A stretch of DNA of 34,121 bases, taken from assembly GCA_016936215.1 (NCBI GenBank), contig JAFGPL010000234.1, positions 1 through 34,121 of the forward strand, in the 5' to 3' direction. Source of the stretch: Bacteroidales bacterium (GTDB lineage Bacteria; Bacteroidota; Bacteroidia; Bacteroidales; UBA10428). Positions 8,871-19,500 of the stretch are shown here, in pieces (within the stretch, counting starts at the first letter, position 1; every line of letters begins with the position of its first letter). A model generated the notes under the pieces. It was not told the origin of the DNA and ran no database searches. It saw only the letters and a list, made by a program, of their open reading frames with translations. The position numbers were made by a program, and so were the translations under genes.

Positions 8871-11867
8871 TTATATACCGGTTTTTTCATAAATCTCTAC
8901 TTCTACAATTCTTAATTGCCCTGAATAATCAACTTCGTGCTCACGAAAGAGGTCAAGTTCCTTTTGCCCTGTTATTTCTACGATATTATCAAAGGCGTCT
9001 TCCTCAATACCAGCTCCGATGAGTTCGATCCTTACCTTATCACCTGTCACAGGATTAAAGGGAATTGTGATATATCCGAGGCTGCGTTTTGTGATGTCAT
9101 TGTATACAACTTCGTTGCCGACTGTTATTTTTAACGGGTAGCTTCTCGATCTCCATCCGGTGAGTTTCAGGCATATTTCATTGATTTCTGTTTCCCGTTC
9201 CAGGTGGTATTCGATCCATCCTGTCGAGACCTTGCCATCGTTGACCCATTCGGTAAGTTCGTTGTCATCAAAGCTTTTGTAAGCCTCTTCAGGTTTTGCA
9301 CCAGCATTGGCAGTTTTAATCCCGACCGGGATTCTTGAAACCTTAAATGACGGGTTACCGGGCGTTGGCCCCCGCTTGAGGTATAGCGGTTGTTTTTCAC
9401 CTGCAATAAACCCGGACAGTCCGTCTTTTGAATTAACAGCTATGGTTTTAAAGGTTAAAACAGCAGGTGCCAGTCCGTCTGAAAGTGCAGTAAGTGAAAT
9501 TTTTCCGGCTTTGTTTACAGAACGGATGATTACCCGGTTAATACCGCATTCAACGGGTAGATTTTTTGACAGAATGTAGTTATCCGGTCCCTGTGCAATT
9601 CCGCCTCTCCATTCAGCCGGGCCATCAAGCTTAAAATGTATCATGTTATTGGCCAAAGGGCAGCGATTACCCCTGGTATCAACCACTTCAATGTCAACGA
9701 GTGCCACGTCGGCGCCATCTGCCATAAATCCTTCGGGGGAAGTATGCAATGTAAGTTTAACTGCTGCTGGATTGCCTGCTGTAATTTTTGAATCCGAGCA
9801 CAGCAGTGTAACGTTCTTATCATAACCTTTTGCTTCAAGGGTACCGGCTTGCCACCGGATATTTTTAAAGGTATAAAGAAAACGATAATCCTTTTTGCCA
9901 AAGCCTTGTGATTTGCCGTTGATTAGAAGTTCAACTTTATCGCAGGATGAGACAACATAAATGTTTTTCGTCACCGTATCGCTGTAATTCCAATGACCTA
10001 TAATGTGTATGCCGGGATTTTCATTATCTACCCATCCGTCCCACATAACCTTGTGGGCAAAAAGGGCATCTTTGGGGATACGCATTGCATCGGTTTCGCC
10101 GCTGCGGCGGTAGTTTTCCTCACCCCTAAAGTGGGTGTTGGAATCGGAGAAAATGATATTGGCCCCGCCTGAACTCACCCTTTTTCCCGTACCGGGGCGT
10201 TCGCGCCAGTAGTCGTACCACCGCCTTATTACTTCGATTGCATAAAAATCCTGGTTTTGGTTGTAAGCACTGGCATCCTGGTTGCGGTATAAAGGGCCGG
10301 CGCCATTTTTATGGAAGGGATATGAAAATTCATCCCAGTATTTCCTTAATGCCTCGTCGCGCATATATTCCATGGCCCACATGGGTATGTCGGCGCTTTT
10401 GTTGATGTAAAGCATTTCGCCGCCATATTCAGCAATCTCGCTATCTAGCATTTCACGCGAGCCAATTGCCCGGCCACCGTGAGGATCATATTGGTCCCTG
10501 ATGTTTTTCATCTGTTGCATATGTTCTTCGTTGATGGACTCGTTGCCGCATTCATAAAAAATGATGCTTGGGTTGTTGCGGTTATAAACAATTGCATCCC
10601 TCATGAGTTCGAGCCGCTGTTCCCACCTGCGATCGAACACATCTTTTTCGGCATCGCCGGCAGGCATGGCTTGTATCAACCCTACACGGTCGCACGATTC
10701 AATATCTTGTTTCCAGGGGGTGACATGCATCCAACGAACGAGGTTTGCATTGCTGCATACCATCATTTTATTGCTGAAGTCGCTGATCCAGGGTGGTACA
10801 GACATACCTAAAGCCGGCCATTCGTTGCTGGTACGCTGTGCATAACCTTTAAGTTGTATGACCCTGTCGTTGAGAAACACCATTCCATCCCTGAATTCTG
10901 TCTTTCTGAAGCCGGTACGTGTTTTTACAACGTCAACTGCTTTTCCGTCAACCTTTAAAACAGTATACACATTGTAAAGGTAACCGTATCCCCAGCTCCA
11001 GAATTCAAGGCCACTGATTTCTTCAGATGCTTTTAAAGTTTTGGTCTCACCGGGATTAATTGTAACGTTCTGGCTTTGAAAACGACCGATTTCAGTGCCG
11101 TCTTTGTCTTCAATGATTACCTCCAACTGTACTTCTTTCATTAAGTTGAATTCGTTAGTTATTTCCGGTTCGATGGTTATGGTGGCGCTTTTACCTTTAA
11201 TATCGAAATCGCCGACATAGACATAAACACCTTTGGTTTTGAGGTTTGAGTATAAAGGCAATGTCTGGTAAAGTTTATCGGTTACATGCAGGTAGGTGTT
11301 TTTTGGAATTCCACCATAGTTTGCGTTAAAATTGTTGTTGTTCCACTGGAACCGTGCCCCTGAAGATTTTTCTTTATAATCCCAGGAATTATCAAGGCGC
11401 ACGGCTAGGATGTTTTCCTCCGGCGCAAATTTTACCAGACCGGTGATGTCAAAACCAAAAGCCATTACGCCATTTTCGTGAAGGCCTATGTGCTTGCCGT
11501 TCAGATAAAAATCACCGGCTTGTCTTATCCCTTCGAATTCGAGGAATATTTTTTTCTCCTTTTGACTGGCAGGTAGTTTAAAAGTTTTACGGTACCATAT
11601 AATGCCTGTGGTAAGTTCGTGGATACTTTTTTTAAAGGCTTCGTCTTCATTGAAAGCGCGGGGTAATGTTGCGTTTTGCCATTGGCTATCGTCAAAGCCT
11701 GCTGCTTCGGCGCCGGCTGTGTCGCCAAAATGCATTTTCCAGCCGGGATTGAAATTGTATTTTTCCCGCGGGTTTTGACTAAGGATTTTTTTCAGGGGTT
11801 GGGCGAAGCAAGATGTGCCGGATAAAATTAAGACAATGAATAACAGATATTTCGCTATTGCATTCAT
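8871..11867 (-). CDS. Glycoside hydrolase family 2 (beta-galactosidase-like)
   Basis: I choose the ATG at 11867 (998 residues) because it opens a clean signal peptide (MNAIAKYLLFIVLILSGTSCFAQ); an in-frame ATG lies upstream at 11912. In order: sugar-binding jelly-roll (about 30-200), Ig-like domain (215-320), TIM barrel (320-600), DUF4982-like domain (615-685), C-terminal Ig-like domain (700-807) and a discoidin/F5-8C-like domain (850-998). The acid/base is probably E443 in FYECGNES. The nucleophile is probably E500 in MWAMEYMRDE; this spacing is short for GH2. No T9SS tail is present, so it is probably periplasmic. Last gene of the pectin operon, 111 bp after the PL11 stop. By context it removes galactose or a similar side chain from rhamnogalacturonan; specificity is inferred. 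Confidence 0.85.
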   Translation of the reverse strand: MNAIAKYLLFIVLILSGTSCFAQPLKKILSQNPREKYNFNPGWKMHFGDTAGAEAAGFDDSQWQNATLPRAFNEDEAFKKSIHELTTGIIWYRKTFKLPASQKEKKIFLEFEGIRQAGDFYLNGKHIGLHENGVMAFGFDITGLVKFAPEENILAVRLDNSWDYKEKSSGARFQWNNNNFNANYGGIPKNTYLHVTDKLYQTLPLYSNLKTKGVYVYVGDFDIKGKSATITIEPEITNEFNLMKEVQLEVIIEDKDGTEIGRFQSQNVTINPGETKTLKASEEISGLEFWSWGYGYLYNVYTVLKVDGKAVDVVKTRTGFRKTEFRDGMVFLNDRVIQLKGYAQRTSNEWPALGMSVPPWISDFSNKMMVCSNANLVRWMHVTPWKQDIESCDRVGLIQAMPAGDAEKDVFDRRWEQRLELMRDAIVYNRNNPSIIFYECGNESINEEHMQQMKNIRDQYDPHGGRAIGSREMLDSEIAEYGGEMLYINKSADIPMWAMEYMRDEALRKYWDEFSYPFHKNGAGPLYRNQDASAYNQNQDFYAIEVIRRWYDYWRERPGTGKRVSSGGANIIFSDSNTHFRGEENYRRSGETDAMRIPKDALFAHKVMWDGWVDNENPGIHIIGHWNYSDTVTKNIYVVSSCDKVELLINGKSQGFGKKDYRFLYTFKNIRWQAGTLEAKGYDKNVTLLCSDSKITAGNPAAVKLTLHTSPEGFMADGADVALVDIEVVDTRGNRCPLANNMIHFKLDGPAEWRGGIAQGPDNYILSKNLPVECGINRVIIRSVNKAGKISLTALSDGLAPAVLTFKTIAVNSKDGLSGFIAGEKQPLYLKRGPTPGNPSFKVSRIPVGIKTANAGAKPEEAYKSFDDNELTEWVNDGKVSTGWIEYHLERETEINEICLKLTGWRSRSYPLKITVGNEVVYNDITKRSLGYITIPFNPVTGDKVRIELIGAGIEEDAFDNIVEITGQKELDLFREHEVDYSGQLRIVEVEIYEKTGI

Positions 11868-11978
11868 AGTGGGTTTTTTAACTAAAGGACTTATAACAAC
11901 TTTAGAATGCAATTTATAATTTTAGCATGAAATGTGCGATAATAGTTTTAATTTTTTATCAAGGACAGATGAATTGTT

Positions 11979-14900
11979 TCAGAGCTTTACAAATCTTTTA
12001 ACAGTAATATTTTCCCGGGTGACAGCTTTAACGAAATAAATACCAGGTGGAATGGTGCTGATATCAATTCTTAATTCAGGGGCGGAACAAATCTGCGAGT
12101 TAAAAAAAGTGCAACCACAAAGGTTTTGAATTTCTATCATACCTCCGGAAAGTGTTTCATCGAATTTCACTGTCAGGATATTCTTGACAGGATTAGGAAA
12201 GACCATGAAAAATTTTGAATTGTCTGGTTCAGGAATAGTATTAATCCCCGATACAATAATAGTACCCTTTTTGTGAAGCAGGGTTGTGTCCCAAACCAGG
12301 TCTTTGCCAGGTACTGCAGGGAAAATGGTTTTAAAATATCCGGTGTATGTTACAGCATTCAGAAAATGCATGGTATCGCCAACGGTAAGACTTGCTGTAC
12401 TAATGTTATTCAGATAAAGAACGCCGTCAATTTTAAGCGTTCCTTTAATGTCTACCATGTCATTAATCCTGTTTGACGGATCTAAATCAATTGAAAGGAA
12501 ACTGCCTGGCAGAAGCGTCAGGTTGTTATTTATGGTAAGTGTCCCTATACCTTTATTGCCTGGAGATAATATCCCACCGTCTTCAATATTTACAGGCCCG
12601 CTGATAAAACCGTTACCGGTTAGTGTGGCATTTTTTTTTACAGTGACTGTACCAAAGCCCGTGCCACTTCCATTTAGATTATTAACGGTGAGTTCGCCAC
12701 TTTCAACTATTGTAGGTCCATTATAAATATTGCTGTTGGTGAGTACCCAGTTACCTGTACCGGTTTTAATAATTGATGATACAGCACCTGAATTTTTGAA
12801 CTGGTCATTGCAGATTATACCGTTGAATACAGCATCTGTATTGCCGGCTCCTATTTTCCAGGTAATTAAAGATGATCCTTCTCCTCCTGCTCCAAGCCTG
12901 GATGATGAAGTTCCCGTGAGTTCGCCTATGTTGATGGTAATATTCGATGTGCGCCTGTACAAGGTTGTAACGTTATCACCAAGATGAACAGAACAATTTT
13001 CGTATCCGGCAGTATTATCAATCAGAAATGTACCGCCGTCAGAATCTGTGGTAACGTTTATTATGCCTGAAAATGCAGACCAGTTACCCCTGAGTTCAGA
13101 CCTGATCCATGGAGAGAAGAGATAAAGGGTGCCCTTTCCGGTTAATGTTCCGGTAAGCGAGGCACGGGAATCGAGATAAATATTTGCCCATTTGTTTTCC
13201 GGGACGATGATATCCCAGTTGCAATTATCGGTATAGCTGGTATTATCATACATTTTAAGGGTGCCATTTTCGATGGTGAGTGATTCGCTTCCCAGGCCAT
13301 GTAAATTAGCCAGATCATTTCCAAGATATATAGAACCTTCCCTGATCATGGTGCCGCCGGTATAATCGTTTGCCGAAGTCAGTGTGAGTGTCCCTGTTCC
13401 GGTTTTGGTAAGGGTGCCGTTACCTGTTATGGTACCCATGATTTCGACATTGTTTGAGTAGCCACCAACCTGAAGGGTTCCCCCGCCTGTCCCGACTGTC
13501 ATTCCCCTGTTTGTAGTGCATGGGTTACCATTGATTTCCAGTATTCCACCGTTTAAAACAAGATTTTCGGAATGCGGTGCCGAAGAACCCAGTGGGCCGG
13601 AGAGGTATGATTTGTTAAGTCCTGAAATTTCAATAACACCCTGGTTGATTATGGTAGCGCCTGTGTATCTATTATTGTTAATTATTTCAAGCCTTCCTTC
13701 CCCGGTTTTAACCATATCACCCGGGCCGCTGATAAAGCCTGTTCCTTTAAATATGTAGTCTTTAGAGGAATTCACTGCTATTTCGCTTACCGGCAGGTCT
13801 CCTATCAGGGTTACTTCCGTATTTGGATATCCTTCATCGCTGAAAACAACGGTGTCGTAACCTACGAACCAATCCTGAATACCATTGTTTAACCAGATTT
13901 TATTATTGGCCAGGTCCCAGTTATTCAGTGGCCCGCCAGTCCAGAATATTTTTGCCGGTTTTCTTACCGGGATAATCTCAAGGACAACCGCATTGTTGTT
14001 TACAAACAAATTGTAAGGTATTCCGGGTATTCCTTCAACCTGAATATTGTCAGTATTGCCAATGAAATTACCATTGAATTTTATTAAAGCATATGAACCG
14101 GTATCTAAAGTACTGTTTGTTTTGTTGATATGGATTTTACAAATACCCGATAAATTTATGTCACCATTTACTATCAAAACATCATTCAGTTTATTGAGGC
14201 CAGATGAATCGTCTGACAGATCAAAATAAAGCGTTGAATTATCACAGATGTTAAGGTGTTGTATAATTCTCAGGGTATCAGTGATACCGGCGGAGTCCCC
14301 TATCATCAGGCCAGACCCTTTTTCAAGCGTCAGGCCTTTTCCATAGGTTCCTTTTCCGGCGGTCATAGCAAATTTCTTAACATAAACATGGCTTTGGGAT
14401 AATAAACCATTAACAAAAAGAGTTCCGTCCCATACGGATGTAGAGCCTGAAAAATAATTGTTGTTATTCAGGTGTAATTCGCCCGCCCCGGCTTTGACCA
14501 GCGTCATTGTACCCGATAGAGAACCCTCACCATCGAAAGTATAAGAATTGGGTGCGTATACCGTAACGCTTGCAGGTAATAATGTGTCTGCGAGAAGCAC
14601 CGGAAATGAATTTGAACCGGAAAGGTCAAATAATACGTCATCTCCATTTATGAAACTGGTGACTGAATCATTTTGAACCCAGTTATTTGAAATGCCTGTA
14701 TCCCAGTAAGTGCCTTCCTTCCATATTTTTTTCCCAAGATTTACCGGAGGGGGAGGGGCTGGCTCCATGCCATCTCCCAGGTAAAACCCTGTATGAGGTG
14801 GCTGGTTATAAGCATTATTCTGCCAGGCGACAGCTATGCGGTATTGCGGGTCGTGCATCAGGGTATATAACCCGTGTTGGGTTGGGATGGTTGAAAAGTA

Positions 14901-16568
14901 AATTCGAAGAAATTTGTTGTCGGTGGACCTCCAGATAACCTCTTCGCGCCAATCACCAAAAATATCTGCCTGAATGCATGGATTTCCCTTTGTGTAATTT
15001 GTTGAATAAGTTCCGTTTGCAGTAAGCAGATTAAAGCCTTCTCTGGTGCCATTGTACTTGGTTATGGTACCTGTGCCGGTTCCTATCTCATCCCCGAGCC
15101 ATTTATGGTCGAGCATTTCGCGCAAGAGGTCCCCGTCCCACCAGATCATAAAATTCATTTGGTAAGGTGATAAACCGATAACACCATCCTGGCATGAATA
15201 GAGTGGACATCCGGTTGAACCCCACATTTCGAAACCGCGGTGGTTTGCTGAAATATCACCTGCACAGGCGCGTCCCTGGTCTGAGGAAGCTTTATAGCGG
15301 TAAAGAATTTCACCGGTGCCGGCATCACGGTAGGTTGCCCCTGTGGAAGTTTCCTGTGCCTGCCATATCTCCAGTCCCTTGCGATCGGGGTCCATATCCG
15401 ATACATGCAAGGCATCACCATGGCCAAGCCCTGTTGAATAAAGACCGGTGCCATCATCATCAATGGTCATTGATCCGTAAATTATTTCATCTTTGCCATC
15501 GTTGTCAACATCGGCAACACTTAAGTTGTGGTTGCCTTGTCCTTTATATTCCACGGGCCAGTTGTTGCTATCGAAGTCCCATATTTTTATCAGACTGTCA
15601 TTACAAAAATTATATGCACTTAATTTAATTCGGTGGTAAATGCCCCTGGCAATAACAATACTGGCATTTTTACCATCGAGGTATGCAGGTGTAATCATAC
15701 AACTGCCTGAACGGTGAGCATATTGGGTAAGGGTCATTCCGGGTTCACCCCATTGTTCTATAGGTTCCCTGGCTATATAACCTGTCCTGGTAATTTCTTT
15801 ACCTGTTTTTCCATCGTAAACTGACAGAAATTCCGGCCCCTGGGTAATGTCATTGCCTGCAATAGAAAAACGGTAGTTGGTAATGCCATCATTATTGATG
15901 TCGCCAATTTTTCCACCTAAGCCATCAGTTGTCCCTTCGGCCGATTTCAGGACTACTTCTGCATATCCGTCGTTGTTGAAGTCATAAACGGCAAAATTAA
16001 TGGGTTTTGGGTTAAAACGGTTTGGGCCGAGGTCAATAGCCCACATAAAAGTGCCATCAAGATGATATGCTTCAATAAGAGAAGTATATGCGGGTTCCAA
16101 AGAGGTGTCGTTCGAGAGGCGTTTAATCACTATTTCGTATTCCCCGTCGCCGTTGAGGTCACCCACGGATGCATCATTCAATTCATAAGGTCCTTGAATA
16201 TCACGGACATATACATCAAGATGCGAATTTTCAAATACAGTTACAGTTTTTGACGGTGAAGATTCAGTACTGTCTTTAATAACTGTAACATGGTAATTTG
16301 ATGAGATAGTACCTGTGCTGTCAAAATAATTTGACAGGTTTTTCAACGGGTAGGAATTTAGTTTTTCGCTATTCCTATATAAATTGTATTGAACATCCGG
16401 CCATTCATTACCGAGGATACGCCAGCTAACGAAAACCCCGCCGGGGACCTTAACAGCGATAAGTCCCCGGTCAAGCTTTTCTATGTTTCGTTGAGCAAAA
16501 CTTCCATAAGAAAGCTGCAAAAGGCCAAAAACTATGAGGCACCTCGTTATAAACTTCCATAGGTGCAT
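11979..16568 (-). CDS. Rhamnogalacturonan lyase PL11 with long PATR repeat region and T9SS tail
   Basis: This 1529-residue protein starts with a signal peptide (cleavage near SYGSFAQ). Residues about 25-610 are a PL11 lyase, which cleaves the rhamnogalacturonan-I backbone by beta-elimination. PL11 hallmarks include EKLDRGLIAV, VSWRILGNEW, GQGNHNLSVADVDNDGKDEI, GLGHGDALHVSDMDP, DWREEVIWR and AYNQPPHTGFYLG, with several Asp-rich calcium-binding-like loops. Residues about 610-1450 hold autotransporter-associated (PATR-type) beta-strand repeats: KAGAGELHL, KTGEGRLEI, KTGTGTLTL and KTGTGNWVL, each followed by a YTG/FSG block. The tail (VFPNPVKNILTV) is T9SS type A. It begins 3 nt after the shorter PL11 gene, of which it looks like an expanded paralogue. 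Confidence 0.92.
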   Translation of the reverse strand: MHLWKFITRCLIVFGLLQLSYGSFAQRNIEKLDRGLIAVKVPGGVFVSWRILGNEWPDVQYNLYRNSEKLNSYPLKNLSNYFDSTGTISSNYHVTVIKDSTESSPSKTVTVFENSHLDVYVRDIQGPYELNDASVGDLNGDGEYEIVIKRLSNDTSLEPAYTSLIEAYHLDGTFMWAIDLGPNRFNPKPINFAVYDFNNDGYAEVVLKSAEGTTDGLGGKIGDINNDGITNYRFSIAGNDITQGPEFLSVYDGKTGKEITRTGYIAREPIEQWGEPGMTLTQYAHRSGSCMITPAYLDGKNASIVIARGIYHRIKLSAYNFCNDSLIKIWDFDSNNWPVEYKGQGNHNLSVADVDNDGKDEIIYGSMTIDDDGTGLYSTGLGHGDALHVSDMDPDRKGLEIWQAQETSTGATYRDAGTGEILYRYKASSDQGRACAGDISANHRGFEMWGSTGCPLYSCQDGVIGLSPYQMNFMIWWDGDLLREMLDHKWLGDEIGTGTGTITKYNGTREGFNLLTANGTYSTNYTKGNPCIQADIFGDWREEVIWRSTDNKFLRIYFSTIPTQHGLYTLMHDPQYRIAVAWQNNAYNQPPHTGFYLGDGMEPAPPPPVNLGKKIWKEGTYWDTGISNNWVQNDSVTSFINGDDVLFDLSGSNSFPVLLADTLLPASVTVYAPNSYTFDGEGSLSGTMTLVKAGAGELHLNNNNYFSGSTSVWDGTLFVNGLLSQSHVYVKKFAMTAGKGTYGKGLTLEKGSGLMIGDSAGITDTLRIIQHLNICDNSTLYFDLSDDSSGLNKLNDVLIVNGDINLSGICKIHINKTNSTLDTGSYALIKFNGNFIGNTDNIQVEGIPGIPYNLFVNNNAVVLEIIPVRKPAKIFWTGGPLNNWDLANNKIWLNNGIQDWFVGYDTVVFSDEGYPNTEVTLIGDLPVSEIAVNSSKDYIFKGTGFISGPGDMVKTGEGRLEIINNNRYTGATIINQGVIEISGLNKSYLSGPLGSSAPHSENLVLNGGILEINGNPCTTNRGMTVGTGGGTLQVGGYSNNVEIMGTITGNGTLTKTGTGTLTLTSANDYTGGTMIREGSIYLGNDLANLHGLGSESLTIENGTLKMYDNTSYTDNCNWDIIVPENKWANIYLDSRASLTGTLTGKGTLYLFSPWIRSELRGNWSAFSGIINVTTDSDGGTFLIDNTAGYENCSVHLGDNVTTLYRRTSNITINIGELTGTSSSRLGAGGEGSSLITWKIGAGNTDAVFNGIICNDQFKNSGAVSSIIKTGTGNWVLTNSNIYNGPTIVESGELTVNNLNGSGTGFGTVTVKKNATLTGNGFISGPVNIEDGGILSPGNKGIGTLTINNNLTLLPGSFLSIDLDPSNRINDMVDIKGTLKIDGVLYLNNISTASLTVGDTMHFLNAVTYTGYFKTIFPAVPGKDLVWDTTLLHKKGTIIVSGINTIPEPDNSKFFMVFPNPVKNILTVKFDETLSGGMIEIQNLCGCTFFNSQICSAPELRIDISTIPPGIYFVKAVTRENITVKRFVKL

Positions 16569-16571
16569 TTG

Positions 16572-19500
16572 TTATTGTTTTAAAACCTTATACAGGTATG
16601 TATGTTTTTCGGTTGTTATATGAATGATATACATTCCAGGATTTAAATCTGCCATGTTCAGTTTTAATTCTTCAGCAGATTTTTTCGATTCAGAAATAAA
16701 AATCCTGCCATTCATATCCCTGATGGAAATACGGATATCATTTTCAATATTTTCAAAATTTATGAAAAGATTGCTTTTAACCGGGTTAGGATAAATGAAT
16801 ATGGCTGGCTGGACAGATTCACCGGGTATATTGGTATAGTATGCTACTTTTATAATACCAGTTTCTGCAAGGCCTGTAGTATCCCATTTCATCAAGTCTC
16901 CCGGAATTTCGGGAGTTATAGAAGCAAAAGTTCCCTTGCAGCTTTGTGCATCAAAGATTTTGAATTTATTTCCGACATAATAGCCGATACCAATATTAAC
17001 AAGTTCAAGATGGCCATTAATTATTAATTCCCCAGAGACTTTAAGTGTATCGGAAGTATTTGCATTGCTTCTTAATTCTATTTTGCAATGGCTTTCAGGT
17101 GTGAAAGTCAGGTTGTTATTTATTTCGAAGGTACTTAAAGCACCATTTTCGAGAGATAAGGTTGCGCTATCATCAATGGTAATTTCACCGTCAATTTTAC
17201 CTGTTCCCTGAAGCCTGGCATCATTTTTTACCAAGACAGGTCCGCTTCCTGTAGCGCTTCCATCAGAATTATTAATCAAAAGAATGCCTCCCTCAACATT
17301 AGTGCCCCCGGTAAAGGTATGCGGTGTTGACAATGTAAGGGTTGAAGTATTCCGTTTTATCAATTCGCCATCTCCGCAGATATAACCGGAACCTGTAAAG
17401 CTGTAATTTTGAGTTGCATCAACCACCATTTTACCAACCGGAACAAAATGGGCAAGCTGGATTATTGGCGATGATTGCAGGTCGTCATTGAAAAGAACTG
17501 TGTCACCTGCAACAAACCAATCAGCTGTATCTGCATTTAGCCAGTTGAAGGTTGTTACCTGGTCCCATATGGTTGATTTGTCGCCACGCCATGTAATGGT
17601 TGCTGGTTCACGTGTGCTGATGATTTTTAGTTTTATTGATACGCTGTCAACAATAACTTCATAAGGATAACCTAATATTTCACATTTAATTTGTGCCGGA
17701 TTTCCGGTAAAACCATCTGTAAACCTGACCAATTCATAGGTGCCCTCACTTAGTTCTTCATCCAACAGATTGATTTTTAGAGTGGTTGTATTTAAAAAGC
17801 TTAGTTTACCATTAATATACAGAATATCATTCGTTTTTGTAAGTCCGGAGGTGTCATCTGAAAGGTCGAAATACACCGAAGCTTTTCCGCCCAAGTATAA
17901 ACTATCGGAGATTTTCATGGTATCGGCTACGCCGGGTTCACTTACAAAAATGTTTCCTGCGTATGGTATCACAATTCCTTTTCCATATTCACCAGTTCCG
18001 CCAACAGTAGCAAACCTGTGTACATAAACATTGCTTTGGAGAAGGTTTCCATTTACCAGAAGTTCGCCCTCCCACACGGAGGTTTCACCCGAGAAGTCAT
18101 TATCGGTATTGATCGTTAACCTTCCTGTGCCGGCTTTTATCAACCTCATATTGCCTGACAGAATTCCTTCTCCGCCAAAAACATAGTCTGAAGGGGAATT
18201 CACTGTTACAGATGAAGGTTTCAGCGTGTCAGCCAGTTGAACTGTATCTAAATCAGAACCTGACATATCAAAAAGTACATTGTCGCCGTTGTTGAAAAAT
18301 GCGGGGGTATTTTCAAGTGTCCAGTTCTGTGAACCATTAACATCCCATGATGTTCCTTCTTTCCAGATGAGTTTACCTTCTGTTACCGGGGCTGGAGGCG
18401 CCGGCGCCATATTATGGCCCAGAAAGAAACCGGTATGAGGTGGCTGGTTGTATGCCACATTCTGCCATGCAATACCCATACGGTAAACCGGATCGTGCAT
18501 AAGCGTATACAGGCGGCGGTTAGTTGGATTGGTTGTGGCATAAATTCTTAAGGCAGCATTGTTTGAATTTCTAAAAATAACCTCTTCACGCCAGTCTCCA
18601 AGTATATCTGCCTGCAAGCCGGGATTTGATTTGGTGCCGTTATTTGAAGCGCATCCGCTGGCTGAGAGCAGGGTGCCTCCATTATATTTAGTAATGGATG
18701 TACCGTCAAGCAGTTCTCTCAGATCGTCACCGTCCCACCAGATGGCATGATTAATGGAGGGAATGGTAACGGTAACCTGTGAACCTGCAACGTTGTAAAC
18801 GCCAAGTCCTTTGGATGCCCAAAATTCTGAACCTGCATGTCCTGCAATAATATCGGCTGCAAGTCCCCTGCCAACATCATTTAAATTTGGTTTTTGCCAT
18901 ATTATTTTACCTGTTGCGGCTTCGCGGAAAGTTATGCCGTCTTTTTTATTTTCATGAGGGGCAAATACTTCCAGACCTTGCCTTTCGGGGTCGTGGTCGG
19001 TAACATGCAGGGCGTCGCCATGTCCGAGGCCGGTGGTATAAAGACCGCTCCCGTCATCATCAATTGCACACGAACCATAGATGATTTCATCTCTGCCATC
19101 ACCATCAACATCGGCAACACTAAGGTTATGATTACCCTGGCCGGCATAGCCGCTATAACCAACATTGCTGTCGAAGGTCCAGCGGTGTGTTAATTCACCA
19201 TTTCTCCAATCCCAGGCAGCTAATACAGTTCTGCCATAATATCCACGACACATTATTAAACTGGGTTTTATACCATCAAGATAAGCTATGCATGCAAGAA
19301 AACGATCAACCCTATTGGTTGTTTCACTTGTTTTGCCCCATCCGTTAGCAGGATTTCGATTAGGTTCGTAAAGAATTGTTTGAATTTCTGCTCCTGTAAG
19401 ACCATTAAATAATGTAAGATACTCCGGGCCTGATGTAACAAAACCCGGCCAGCTACCCGAAGTTCTATAAATTGCAGAATGATCGGCAGTTTCTGCCGGC

